Shown: positions 27,689 to 35,991 of the stretch, piece by piece
Layout of the letters: each line of letters begins with the position of its first letter
Numbering within the stretch: position 1 is the first letter of the stretch
DNA from: Ancylobacter amanitiformis
Lineage (GTDB): Bacteria; Pseudomonadota; Alphaproteobacteria; Rhizobiales; Xanthobacteraceae
Assembly: GCF_030814815.1 (NCBI RefSeq)
Contig: NZ_JAUSVR010000001.1
Span: forward strand, 558,001-622,000
DNA length: 64,000 bases
Direction of reading: 5' to 3'
Notes under the pieces: model-generated
What the model saw: only the letters and a program-made list of their open reading frames with translations
Told to the model about the DNA's origin: nothing
Databases searched by the model: none
Program-made: the position numbers and the translations under genes

Positions 27689-29953
27689 CTAATGAACCAG
27701 TTGCACGTCCCAGAGCGGCGCCTCGCGGGCGAGCGCCACCTCGGTTTCGACCTGCGTGCCGCATCCCGGACAGATGAACGACCGGAACTCGACCGGCTCG
27801 TCGATGAAATCGGCAGGGTCCGCCATGGTCGGCGACAGGTCCGCGATCGGCGTCGTGCGCATGACGAGCGCGAGCTTGTAGTTCTCGCTCGCCGGCCCGT
27901 GATCCTGGCCGCAGCACCGGCAGGTCAGCCGGCGGCTGGCGAGCATGGTGTAATCGTTGAGCCCGATGCCGCCTTCCGGTACCGCGGCCGGCGTGTCGCG
28001 CCGCGCGGCCGGCACCTTCCCGCCGAGCCGGTCGGCGCGGATGAGGGTCCGGCGCGCCTGCGTCGCGGCCCTGTCGACCGCCCCGCCCTCGATCACCACG
28101 CCATAGAGCCGCGCCGCCTCGGTCCGCGAGACGAAGCCTTCCGCCACGTCGTGGAGAACGCTCTCCGGCTCGCGATCGAGCGGGTCGCCATAGCCGCCGC
28201 CACCGAAGAAGGTGATGGCGTAGACATCATCCCGGCCCTGCTCGGTCTGCGATTTCGGCGGCAGGATATCGAGCGTGCCGCTGAGGGAAGCGATCTCCTG
28301 CGGAATCTGCCCCTGCGCGAGGCGGGCCAGCACATCGCTGTCGCGCTGCATCGAGTAGACCACCGAGGCGCCCGGAAGACCGCCGCTGAGCGCCCCGCCA
28401 TTGGGCACGGCGACATGGAAGGCGGCCGATACATGGGTGAAGTTGCGGTTGGTCTTGTGCAGCACGAAGGAGAACTTGCCGCCGGCCCCGCCGCGCCACT
28501 TGCCGGCGCCGCCGGTATCGATGGCCTCGCCCCGGCACAGAACCAGCAGCGGCCAGGTGAACTCGGTGGCCTCGACATTGGGAATACGCGCCGAGGGGAT
28601 GCAATAGGCGCCGGCGGTATTCACCCCATCGGCAAAGGAGCGCGCGCCGAAGCCGGCAAGGTTGGCCTCCTGAAACTGCGTCACGAAGGCGTAGCCCGTC
28701 TTGTCCCAGCCGAACAGCTGCATCGCCGGCCACGAGCCGCCACCGCCCGAAAGCGCGCGCCGCCCGTGCTCGGGGTGGCAGAGCATCATCTTGGAAAGGG
28801 CGGCGTGGGCGCAGTTATGCGCGAGCCATGTCCCGGTGATCGAGCCCATGCTGACCGCCGCCGGGTATTCCGCATTCAGCATCGTGCCGCGCGGATTGGT
28901 GATCTCGATGCAGCGCTGCAGCCCGCCGAGCGCCCATGGAATATCGCCGACCAGCAGCGGCAGGATGCCGGCGAGCACCCCCGCCCGCGTGCCCGACGTG
29001 GCGGAGTTGATCAGCCCGACCTGCGCCGCCGATCCGGTGAAGTCGAAATGAAGATGATCGCCCGCCTTGGTCAGTTCCAGCCGCCCCGCATAGATGCCGC
29101 GATCGCCGGCAAACGCGGTTTCCTGAAAGTCGACATGCCGCCACACGCCGTCGGGCAGTTCCCGCAGCCGGGCGCGCAGCTGCGCCTCGGCACGGTCCAT
29201 CACCCGCCCCATCACCGCCTTGACAGTGTCGGCGCCGTATTTCGCGATCGCTTCGAGAATGCGGCTGCGCGCCACGTTGTTGGCGGCGATCTGCGCCCGA
29301 AGGTCCAGCGACAGCAGCAGCGGCTGGCGCGAGCGCCGGGTGTAGAGGTCCTCGATATCCGACTGGATCTCGAAATTCTTGACGATCTTCACCGGCGGCA
29401 GCGGCGGCACTTCCTCGAACACGTCGCGCGCGGTGATGGAGAAACTGCCGGGCGCCGGCCCGCCGACATCGACTTCATGGATCGAGGCGCCAACCCAGCA
29501 GAACAGCTTGCCGCCATGGAACACCGGCGCGAACACCGCGACGTCGTTCTGGTGAACCGCCCCGACCCAGGGATCGTTGCACAGGAACATGTCGCCATCG
29601 TCGATGCCCGGGCTCTGGGCGCGGTTGATCAGCGTCCACTTGATCATCGGCTCGAAGGCCGCCGCCTGATAGAGCAGGTTCGGCGTCATGAACACGACAT
29701 CGCCGGTCTCGCTGGCGATCACCGTCATGAAATCGTTGGCCTCGGTCGCGACGGGCGACCCCGACACGTGCCGGATGGTGACGCCCGCCTCGTCGCAGAC
29801 GTGCCACAGCCGATGGCTCAGCACTTCATCGGTGATGAAGTCGACCGTGGTCGACGGATCGGCCCGGTGCAGGCTCAGCCCATGGCTGGCCAGTGTCTCG
29901 ATCACCGGTTCGAAATCGGCGTAATAGCGTTCGGCGCCCGCAACCCAGCTCAT
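27689..29953 (-). CDS. hyuB: Hydantoinase B/oxoprolinase subunit with fused zinc domain
   Basis: 754 residues. Residues 1 to about 600 are a HyuB-type subunit: GDMFLCNDPWVGAVHQNDVA, FCWVGASIHEVDVGGPAPGS, FDFTGSAAQVGLINSATSGT and GGAGKWRGGAGGKFSF are family landmarks. From about 676 there is a C-terminal domain with cysteines 678, 680, 681 and 728, 731 (CRCCGQDHG...FICPGCGTQ), followed by ETEVALAREAPLWD. Its layout resembles the acetone carboxylase gamma subunit, a zinc protein. The ATG at 29953 overlaps the hyuA stop. With HyuA it should form an ATP-dependent amidase (hydantoinase, lactamase, oxoprolinase) or an acetone-type carboxylase. Confidence 0.9.
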   Translation of the reverse strand: MSWVAGAERYYADFEPVIETLASHGLSLHRADPSTTVDFITDEVLSHRLWHVCDEAGVTIRHVSGSPVATEANDFMTVIASETGDVVFMTPNLLYQAAAFEPMIKWTLINRAQSPGIDDGDMFLCNDPWVGAVHQNDVAVFAPVFHGGKLFCWVGASIHEVDVGGPAPGSFSITARDVFEEVPPLPPVKIVKNFEIQSDIEDLYTRRSRQPLLLSLDLRAQIAANNVARSRILEAIAKYGADTVKAVMGRVMDRAEAQLRARLRELPDGVWRHVDFQETAFAGDRGIYAGRLELTKAGDHLHFDFTGSAAQVGLINSATSGTRAGVLAGILPLLVGDIPWALGGLQRCIEITNPRGTMLNAEYPAAVSMGSITGTWLAHNCAHAALSKMMLCHPEHGRRALSGGGGSWPAMQLFGWDKTGYAFVTQFQEANLAGFGARSFADGVNTAGAYCIPSARIPNVEATEFTWPLLVLCRGEAIDTGGAGKWRGGAGGKFSFVLHKTNRNFTHVSAAFHVAVPNGGALSGGLPGASVVYSMQRDSDVLARLAQGQIPQEIASLSGTLDILPPKSQTEQGRDDVYAITFFGGGGYGDPLDREPESVLHDVAEGFVSRTEAARLYGVVIEGGAVDRAATQARRTLIRADRLGGKVPAARRDTPAAVPEGGIGLNDYTMLASRRLTCRCCGQDHGPASENYKLALVMRTTPIADLSPTMADPADFIDEPVEFRSFICPGCGTQVETEVALAREAPLWDVQLVH

Positions 29954-32040
29954 GACGCGCTCCCGGATTTTTTCAGGATCAGATTGCCGACCCGGTCCAC
30001 GCCGCAATTCCATCGCGGCGGGACGGTGATCGTGGTGGTGGAATATTCGAGGATGGCCGGCCCCTCGATCCGCGCGCCGGTCAGAACCTCGCCACCGCGA
30101 TAGATGGCGGTCGCGACATAGGCGCCCGATTGCGGCCAGTAGACCTCGCGCGAGGCGATCGGTGCCGGCGCCGGGCCGACAGGCTGGTCGCCCACCGCGT
30201 ATTTGTTGCGCAGTCCGATGGCCTCCAGCCGGAAGCCGACAATCTCGATGGGCGCATTGTCCCACGCAGCCCCGGGGCCGAAGGCTTCGACATAGAGCTG
30301 CTCGAACATGCCGCGTATCTCGCCGCCGCCAATGGCGAGATCGGGGATTTCGACCACCAGATCGTTGAGCTGGCCGACATAACGCACCTCGACGAAGTGC
30401 CGCATCTGCCGGTCCCGCGCCGCGATGCCGTCGCTTTGCAGCTGGGCATGCGCCTCGTCGACCAGTTCGTCGAACACCGCCCGAATGTCGGCCTGCACGA
30501 AGGGCTCGCGCAGCGTGATCGAGCGCTCATGGACATGGAGGACATCGGCCATCGCCACGCCATAGGCGCTGAAGGCCGAGGAAATTTCGCCAAGCGGGAT
30601 CAGTACCGCCATGGCGTCGAGGTCGCTGGCGTAGAACGGCGCGTGCAAGGGCCCGAGCCCGCCATAGGCGCACAGCACGAAGTCGCGCGGGTCATGCCCC
30701 CGCTCCACCGTGACCTTGCGCACGAGATCCGCCATCTTGGCGTTCACGATGGAGAAGATGCCGATGGCGGCATCCTCGACGCTGATGCCGAGCGGCCCGG
30801 CGACATGGGTCGCAAGCGCGGTTTCCGCTGCTGCGCGGTCGAGCGGGAACCGCCCGCCGAGGAAGCTGACCGGGTCCATGTAGCCGAGCACGAGATTGGC
30901 GTCGGTCACGGTCGGGTAGGCGCCGCCCCGACCGTAGCAGGCCGGCCCGGGAAACGCCCCCGCGCTTTGCGGACCAACGGACAGTCGCCGCGTCACCGGA
31001 TCGACAAAGGCGATGCTGCCGCCGCCGGCGCCGATCGAAACGATGTCGATGGTCGGGCAATAGAGCACGCGCTGGTCGATGATCGAGGTGCTGCGGATCA
31101 ACGGGCGACCATCGACGATCAGGCCGACATCGAAGGTCGTGCCGCCGACATCGGCGCAGACCACGTTGCGATAGCCCGCCGCCTCGCACACCCGCCGCGA
31201 GGCGACGACGCCGCCGGCCGGGCCGGAGAAAAGCGTGGTGATCGGCCGCTTGCTGGAATTGGCTTCGGTGCCGACACCGCCGGCGGAGTGCATCACCAGC
31301 ATCGGCGTCGTCACGCCCGAGGAAGCCAGGCCCCCCGACACTTTCTGGAGGTATTTCTTGACCTCGATGGCCACGTAGCCGTTGATCACGGCGGCCTCGG
31401 TCCGCTCATATTCGCCGAGCCGCCGCGAGAGCGAGGAGCCGAGCGAGACGAAAATCGCGGGGTGGCGCTCCTTGATCAGCGCTTCGATGCGCTGCTCATG
31501 CGCCGGGTTGACGAAGCTCCACAGCAGCGACACCGCGATGCTCTCCACGCCGGCCTCGACAAGGCGGGCAATGGCGGCCAGCGCCTCGTCGTCCTTGAGA
31601 GGGATGACGACATCGCCGGCATAGTCGATCCGCTCGTTCAGCTCGACGATACGGCTCTTGGGGATGATCGGCGCCGGCTTGCTGGTGATCGAGTAGTTCT
31701 GGATTTCCGACAGCGGGCGCCCGGCGACGCGCCCGTTCACCCGCATGATCGAAATCATGTCGGCATGGCCCATCGTGGTGATCAGCCCCACCTTGGCGCC
31801 GGTATGGGTGACGACGGTGTTGGTGGCGATCGTCGTGCCGAGAGAGAAGGACTCGATGTTGGAATAGAAGGTCCCGGCGCTGCCGGACCGGACACCCTCC
31901 GCCACGCGGAGAACGTCGAACACGCCCTGTGCATTGTCATGGGGGGTGGAGGGGGACTTGTGAACGGAGGTTTGGCCCTGCGCGTCGATGACAACGAGAT
32001 CGCAGAACGTTCCGCCTGTATCGACACCCACGGTATCCAT
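29950..32040 (-). CDS. hyuA: Hydantoinase A/oxoprolinase ATP-binding subunit
   Basis: 696 residues. The N-terminus MDTVGVDTGGTFCDLVVIDA holds the first phosphate-binding loop of the ASKHA-like HyuA fold (usually DTGGTFTD; here Cys replaces the second Thr). TTLFSGPAGGVVASRRVCEA and ADVGGTTFDVGLIVDG are further family landmarks. The ATG at 32040 is chosen over a TTG at 32052 because the GAAGG ribosome site abuts the TTG directly but lies about 12 bases from the ATG. It heads the catabolic operon; two palindromic sites lie in its 488-bp upstream gap. Confidence 0.9.
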   Translation of the reverse strand: MDTVGVDTGGTFCDLVVIDAQGQTSVHKSPSTPHDNAQGVFDVLRVAEGVRSGSAGTFYSNIESFSLGTTIATNTVVTHTGAKVGLITTMGHADMISIMRVNGRVAGRPLSEIQNYSITSKPAPIIPKSRIVELNERIDYAGDVVIPLKDDEALAAIARLVEAGVESIAVSLLWSFVNPAHEQRIEALIKERHPAIFVSLGSSLSRRLGEYERTEAAVINGYVAIEVKKYLQKVSGGLASSGVTTPMLVMHSAGGVGTEANSSKRPITTLFSGPAGGVVASRRVCEAAGYRNVVCADVGGTTFDVGLIVDGRPLIRSTSIIDQRVLYCPTIDIVSIGAGGGSIAFVDPVTRRLSVGPQSAGAFPGPACYGRGGAYPTVTDANLVLGYMDPVSFLGGRFPLDRAAAETALATHVAGPLGISVEDAAIGIFSIVNAKMADLVRKVTVERGHDPRDFVLCAYGGLGPLHAPFYASDLDAMAVLIPLGEISSAFSAYGVAMADVLHVHERSITLREPFVQADIRAVFDELVDEAHAQLQSDGIAARDRQMRHFVEVRYVGQLNDLVVEIPDLAIGGGEIRGMFEQLYVEAFGPGAAWDNAPIEIVGFRLEAIGLRNKYAVGDQPVGPAPAPIASREVYWPQSGAYVATAIYRGGEVLTGARIEGPAILEYSTTTITVPPRWNCGVDRVGNLILKKSGSAS

Positions 32041-32060
32041 CGGACTTCGCAACCTTCATG

Positions 32061-32071
32061 CAAGTGACTTG
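32061..32071. promoter_or_regulatory. Operator candidate, proximal copy
   Basis: CAAGTGACTTG, a 5-1-5 inverted repeat, 20 bases upstream of the hyuA ATG (32040). The preceding CATG is shared with the distal copy, so 14 of 15 bases from 32057 to 32071 match. Position near the start suits a repressor site. Confidence 0.55.
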
Positions 32072-32475
32072 AATGAAGAGAAATTAGATTGCGTATTCGT
32101 TATCGTCCAGTCCAAAAATCGGGCAGCACTCGGGATTGTGCGGGGATGTTTCGCGCGGCGGCCGGCCGGCCGGAATGTAGCCGTCCTTACAGGTCGCGCA
32201 TGGGTCTTCGCCCGCGTTGATAGCCCGGTGGACGACATCCACGGGACACGCCAGCCGCACGGCGCGCACGCGCCCGCCATCACAGCAGGTTCGGCAACAT
32301 ATTGAACTTAAATCAGTTTATATCGGCTCGGCGCGCCGCCATGGCGATCGCCTCGCGTGCAGGGCGCGGAGCCCTCATCCCGGGTAGCGGTTGAAACCGG
32401 ACGGCGCGAGCCGCGCCCCCTCGGCTCATTCGCCAGGGTTCCAACGGTACGCGGCCGCGGGTTCGCGCTCCTCCA

Positions 32476-32490
32476 TGCAAGTCACTTGCA
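32476..32490. promoter_or_regulatory. Operator candidate, distal copy
   Basis: TGCAAGTCACTTGCA, a perfect 7-1-7 palindrome, 38 bases after the end of the XRE-cupin regulator gene. It matches the proximal copy near hyuA, about 415 bp away, which would allow looping between the sites. Confidence 0.55.
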
Positions 32491-32528
32491 CAGAATGCAT
32501 TCCGCCTGCCTAATTGGCCGTCAACCGT

Positions 32529-33134
32529 TCAGAACGTGACCGGCGTGTTCACCCAGATGATCCGGCAATGCGCATCGCCGCTGGCGCGATAGAAATGCTC
32601 CAGCTCGGACTCGAAGAAGAAACTATCGCCGACATTGATGATCGACACCGTGCCGTTGACCTTCAGCTCCAGCGCGCCCTCCAGGACATAGCCGACTTCC
32701 TCGCCGGCATGGCGATAAGGCCCGCACCAATCGCCGTTCGAAGGCACATGCATGATATGGGCTTCCAGCATGCGCTGCGGGGCATAGGGCACCAGGCTTT
32801 CCGCCATGCTGCCATCGCCCTCGACGAAGCCGCTGCCGCTATATTTGGGCCGTTCGCCATTGCGGTAGATGACCAGCGACTCGTCGCTGTCGGCGTTCAG
32901 CAAGGCGGTGACGGAAATCCCCAGCGCGCGGCACAGCCGGTGCAACGTCGTCAGCGAAGGAATGACGAGGCCGTTCTCGACGCGCGACAGCAGGCTCTCG
33001 GAGCAGCCCGCCGTATCGGCGAGATCCTTGAGCCGCATCTTGCGCGTGCGCCGCTCGACACGAATGCGAAACCCGATATTGCGGAATTCACTTTCGTGGA
33101 GCGTCTCGGCCTTGGCCTCACTTTCCGAAGCCAT
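32529..33134 (-). CDS. XRE-family regulator with cupin sensor domain
   Basis: 201 residues. An N-terminal helix-turn-helix (about 20-75: IRVERRTRKMRLKDLADTAG then CSESLLSRVENGLVIPSLTT) is joined to a C-terminal cupin barrel (about 115-195) with HAGEEVGYVLEGALELKVNG and SFFFESELEHFYRASGD. This architecture is common in regulators of amine and amino acid catabolism such as PuuR. The ATG at 33134 is preferred to a start 21 codons upstream that lacks homology-like sequence. It lies just upstream of the hyu operon in the same direction and is its probable regulator; the cupin would bind the inducer. Confidence 0.88.
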   Translation of the reverse strand: MASESEAKAETLHESEFRNIGFRIRVERRTRKMRLKDLADTAGCSESLLSRVENGLVIPSLTTLHRLCRALGISVTALLNADSDESLVIYRNGERPKYSGSGFVEGDGSMAESLVPYAPQRMLEAHIMHVPSNGDWCGPYRHAGEEVGYVLEGALELKVNGTVSIINVGDSFFFESELEHFYRASGDAHCRIIWVNTPVTF

Positions 33135-33555
33135 CTCACATACCTCACTCGGCTTTCGCACCGCACGCGCGGCGCGCCGACCATCTCTAGCAGGCATGTA
33201 TCGTTATTTTCCAGCCGCCCGATCACGGAGCGAGCCGCGCATATGTATGGCGGACGGCGATCCCGCAATGCAGCCGACGCATCGCGCATCGTCGCCGCAT
33301 GGGATTCATGATCAGGCGATCATCGCGGAAACGATGTGAAGCCGTCTCCAGGGCGGTTTTCGCCGGAAAACCCGTGAGGTCGTCGAGGGTGTCTTGAGCC
33401 GGATGCATCGGCGCGGGCGGGGCGCACGGCGCAGAGGCGGCACGGGCGAGGCGCGGCGGCGTCATCCCTCGCGCATCCGGCCCGCCCCTTTTCAGATGGA
33501 GCCCAAAAAGACGCCGCCAACGCAGCGGCTTGCCGTCACAACACCAACCGCCCGT
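33135..33555. other. 421-bp intergenic region, nothing recognised
   Basis: Between the XRE-cupin regulator start and the end of the small 85-residue gene. Both flanking genes are on the minus strand, so the regulator promoter should be in the first part. Only short frames of antisense type are present; no hairpin with a T-run was seen. Confidence 0.5.
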
Positions 33556-33813
33556 TCAACGGCGCGGATCTTCCGGCTTCAGCGGCGTGCCGTCGCGCGA
33601 ACCATCGACCGTCCGCACGCTTTCGCGCTCATAGCGGCCGGCCGTGCGTTCCTTCGCGTCGCGGTCCTCGGGCCGATTGTCGTTGCTCACCTCCGCAAGC
33701 GGCGGGTGGCGGGGATCGGATATCGGCGTGGGCTCGTCCTTCAGCACCGCGTCGACATCGGCGGGATCGATGACGACCGGGTTCTGGTCGAGCAGGCGGG
33801 GATCGCGGGCCAT
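33556..33813 (-). CDS. Small hydrophilic protein of unknown function
   Basis: 85 residues, highly charged, no cysteine, no membrane segment: MARDPRLLDQNPVVIDPADV at the N-terminus and many Arg, Asp and Pro after it (VSNDNRPEDRDAKERTAGRY). AAGGAG stands seven bases before the ATG at 33813, strong support for translation. It follows the sigma-54 activator gene in the same direction with a 62-bp gap. I do not recognise it. Confidence 0.65.
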   Translation of the reverse strand: MARDPRLLDQNPVVIDPADVDAVLKDEPTPISDPRHPPLAEVSNDNRPEDRDAKERTAGRYERESVRTVDGSRDGTPLKPEDPRR

Positions 33814-33875
33814 GGGTCTCTCCTTCGATTGTGTCTCACGAAGGCAACGGACGGCGGACGCACGGGTTCCCCGCC

Positions 33876-35750
33876 TCAGGCGTTCAGCAGGCGGCGATAG
33901 AGTGTGGAGCGGTTGATGCCGAGCCGCTTGGCGGCCTGCGAGACATTGCCGCCGCAGGCATCGAGCGTGCGCCGCATGGCCTCCACCGTCAGCGCGTCGA
34001 GCGACATTTCCCCCTCCGGGAGGCTCGGCGCGGAGGAATCGTGGAGGGTGATCCGGCAAGGCTCGGGCATCGCGGCGCGAATGTCGGGAGGGAGCATGTC
34101 CGCCTCCACCGGCCGGTCCGGCTCGGCCAGCGCCGCCAGCATGCGCAGCGTGCCGACCAGCTGGCGGAAATTGCCCGGCCAGTGATAATCCGCCAGATGC
34201 CTTTCGCAGGCGGGCGACAGCATCAGCCCGCGGTCATGCGCCACCCGGCTCCACAGCTCGCGCACCGCCGGCAGCCGGTCGCCCAGCTGGCGCACGGCCG
34301 GCAGATCAATGGTGAAATGGGCGATGCGGAAATAAAGGTCGGAGCGGAACGCCTGCGCCTCCACCAGTTCCTTGAGGTTGCGGTGGGTGGCGCAGATGAG
34401 CGCGAAATCCACGCTCACCGGCTTGCCGCCGCCGAGCGGCTGCACCTCGCGGTCCTGCAGCACCCGCAGCAGCCGCGACTGCAGCGCCAGCGGCATGTCG
34501 CCGATTTCGTCGAGGAACAGCGCGCCGCCATCGGCTTCCCGCAGCAGGCCCTTGCGGCCGTGGCGGCGGGCGCCGGTGAAGGCACCCTCCTCATAGCCGA
34601 ACAGTTCGGCCTCGATCAGCGTCTCGGGGATCGCCGCGCAGTTCACCGCCACGAAGGGGCCGCTGGCGCGCGGGCCCTTGCGATGGATTTCCCGCGCCGC
34701 CATCTCCTTGCCGGTGCCGGTCTCGCCCTGCACCAGAACGGGAACGCCGGCCGCGATCATCTTGACCGCGCGGGCCAGCCCCCTCTCGTCCTCCTCGCGC
34801 AAGACGAGATCGCCGAAATGCCCGGCCGGCCGCGGCGGGGCCGGGCGATTGGCAGCGGCGCGACGCTCGCCGTCGAGCCGCGCGAACAGCGCCCGCCCGC
34901 CGGCCGCTTCCAGCCGCGCGACCTGCCCGCCCTCCGGCAGGCGCTCCACCAGTTCGTCGGCCCGCAGCCGCCCGAGCGCCGACCAGTCCATGTGCAGCAG
35001 GCCGAGCGCATGCCGGTTGGCCGCCACCAGCCGGTCGCCGTCGAACACCAATACCCCCTCGCGCGGCGTGCCCAGCAACGCCCGGTCGGCGCCCACGCGC
35101 AGCACGCGCATGTCGGTGAAGCCCTCATCGAAGAAGCGATGCTCGATCTGCTCGGCCGCGAGGCGCACCAGCCCCAGCGCATGCCGGTGATCGACCGCCG
35201 CCGGACCGGACAGGTCCAGCACGCCGACCGCGCGGCCATACGGGTCCATGATGGGCGCGGCCGAGCAGCTGAGGATGCCGTGCGGATCAAGATAATGCTC
35301 GCCGCCATGCACCGCGATCGGGCGGCATTCCAGCAGCGCGGTACCGACCGCGTTGGTGCCGGTCGCGCTCTCGCTCCAGCTGACGCCGGGACGCAGCGCC
35401 ACCTGCGCGGCGCGCGAGGCGAAGCCCGCATTGCCGCGCGAATCGAGGATCAGCCCGTTCGGATCGGTGAGGATGACCACGCAGCCGGTCTGCATCGCCT
35501 CGGCATAGAGGCTCTCGATCTCCGGCCGGCTGAGCCGGCGCAGGCGCTCGTTGCGCTCGCTCGCCTCGCGCAGTTCGCCATCGGTCAGCGGCACCAGCGA
35601 GGGCAGGCTGTGATTGTCGAGGCCACGGTCGGCGCAGCGGCGCCAGGAGCGCAGGATAGGCTCGGCGATCAGCGATTGCGGCGGACGCCCGTGATCGAAA
35701 AACTGCCGGCGGGCGACGGAAACCGCCCTTGGCGTTGCGTCGGCACGCAT
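33876..35750 (-). CDS. Sigma-54-dependent activator, AcoR type (GAF, AAA+, Fis HTH)
   Basis: 624 residues. An N-terminal GAF-type sensor (about 80-200, with [18 protein letters not shown], a motif typical of AcoR) is followed by a linker, the AAA+ domain with Walker A GETGTGKE (about 340-347), the sigma-54 contact loop GAFTGA (about 389-394), Walker [14 protein letters not shown], and a Fis-type helix-turn-helix (about 583-622, [20 protein letters not shown]). GGAGG precedes the ATG at 35750. It is divergent from an aldehyde dehydrogenase gene that has a sigma-54 promoter, its probable target. Confidence 0.94.
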   Translation of the reverse strand: MRADATPRAVSVARRQFFDHGRPPQSLIAEPILRSWRRCADRGLDNHSLPSLVPLTDGELREASERNERLRRLSRPEIESLYAEAMQTGCVVILTDPNGLILDSRGNAGFASRAAQVALRPGVSWSESATGTNAVGTALLECRPIAVHGGEHYLDPHGILSCSAAPIMDPYGRAVGVLDLSGPAAVDHRHALGLVRLAAEQIEHRFFDEGFTDMRVLRVGADRALLGTPREGVLVFDGDRLVAANRHALGLLHMDWSALGRLRADELVERLPEGGQVARLEAAGGRALFARLDGERRAAANRPAPPRPAGHFGDLVLREEDERGLARAVKMIAAGVPVLVQGETGTGKEMAAREIHRKGPRASGPFVAVNCAAIPETLIEAELFGYEEGAFTGARRHGRKGLLREADGGALFLDEIGDMPLALQSRLLRVLQDREVQPLGGGKPVSVDFALICATHRNLKELVEAQAFRSDLYFRIAHFTIDLPAVRQLGDRLPAVRELWSRVAHDRGLMLSPACERHLADYHWPGNFRQLVGTLRMLAALAEPDRPVEADMLPPDIRAAMPEPCRITLHDSSAPSLPEGEMSLDALTVEAMRRTLDACGGNVSQAAKRLGINRSTLYRRLLNA

Positions 35751-35763
35751 TGGCACCTCCCGA

Positions 35764-35782
35764 GTGTTGCATTCTGCAACAC
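35764..35782. promoter_or_regulatory. 19-bp palindrome, candidate activator site
   Basis: Arms GTGTTGCA (35764-35771) and TGCAACAC (35775-35782) pair perfectly around TTC. It lies 14 bp upstream of the activator start and about 160 bp upstream of the sigma-54 promoter at 35943, a normal distance for an upstream activating site. It could serve both activation of the dehydrogenase and autorepression. Confidence 0.6.
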
Positions 35783-35942
35783 GTGTTTTTAGTTCTTGTT
35801 GTTTTGTACGACAGTTGTGGCAAAGTTCCGAAGGCGCGTCCACACCCTTTGTTTTGGCGCCGCTCCAATCCATAATCTTAAGTCAGTCATATCAATATTT
35901 TGCCGTGTCGCAGTAACGATTTTGTGCAGCGCCGCATCGCCT

Positions 35943-35957
35943 TGGCACGGGCGGTGC
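35943..35957 (+). promoter_or_regulatory. Sigma-54 (-24/-12) promoter
   Basis: TGGCACGGGCGGTGC fits the consensus TGGCACG-N4-TTGC with one mismatch; the invariant GG and GC pairs are 12 bases apart as required. The ATG of the aldehyde dehydrogenase is 35 bases further on, with GGGAGGA as ribosome site. Confidence 0.8.
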
Positions 35958-35991
35958 AATCCTTTCCGGCACCACCCTGGGAGGATACACA

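Larger units (their letters stand above)
32041..32528. other. 488-bp control region between XRE-cupin regulator and hyuA
   Basis: No gene was found. The region is bounded at each side by one copy of a palindromic site (32061-32071 and 32476-32490). The hyuA promoter must lie here. Between the two sites no further ORF with coding character and no clear -35/-10 pair could be assigned by eye. Confidence 0.6.
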
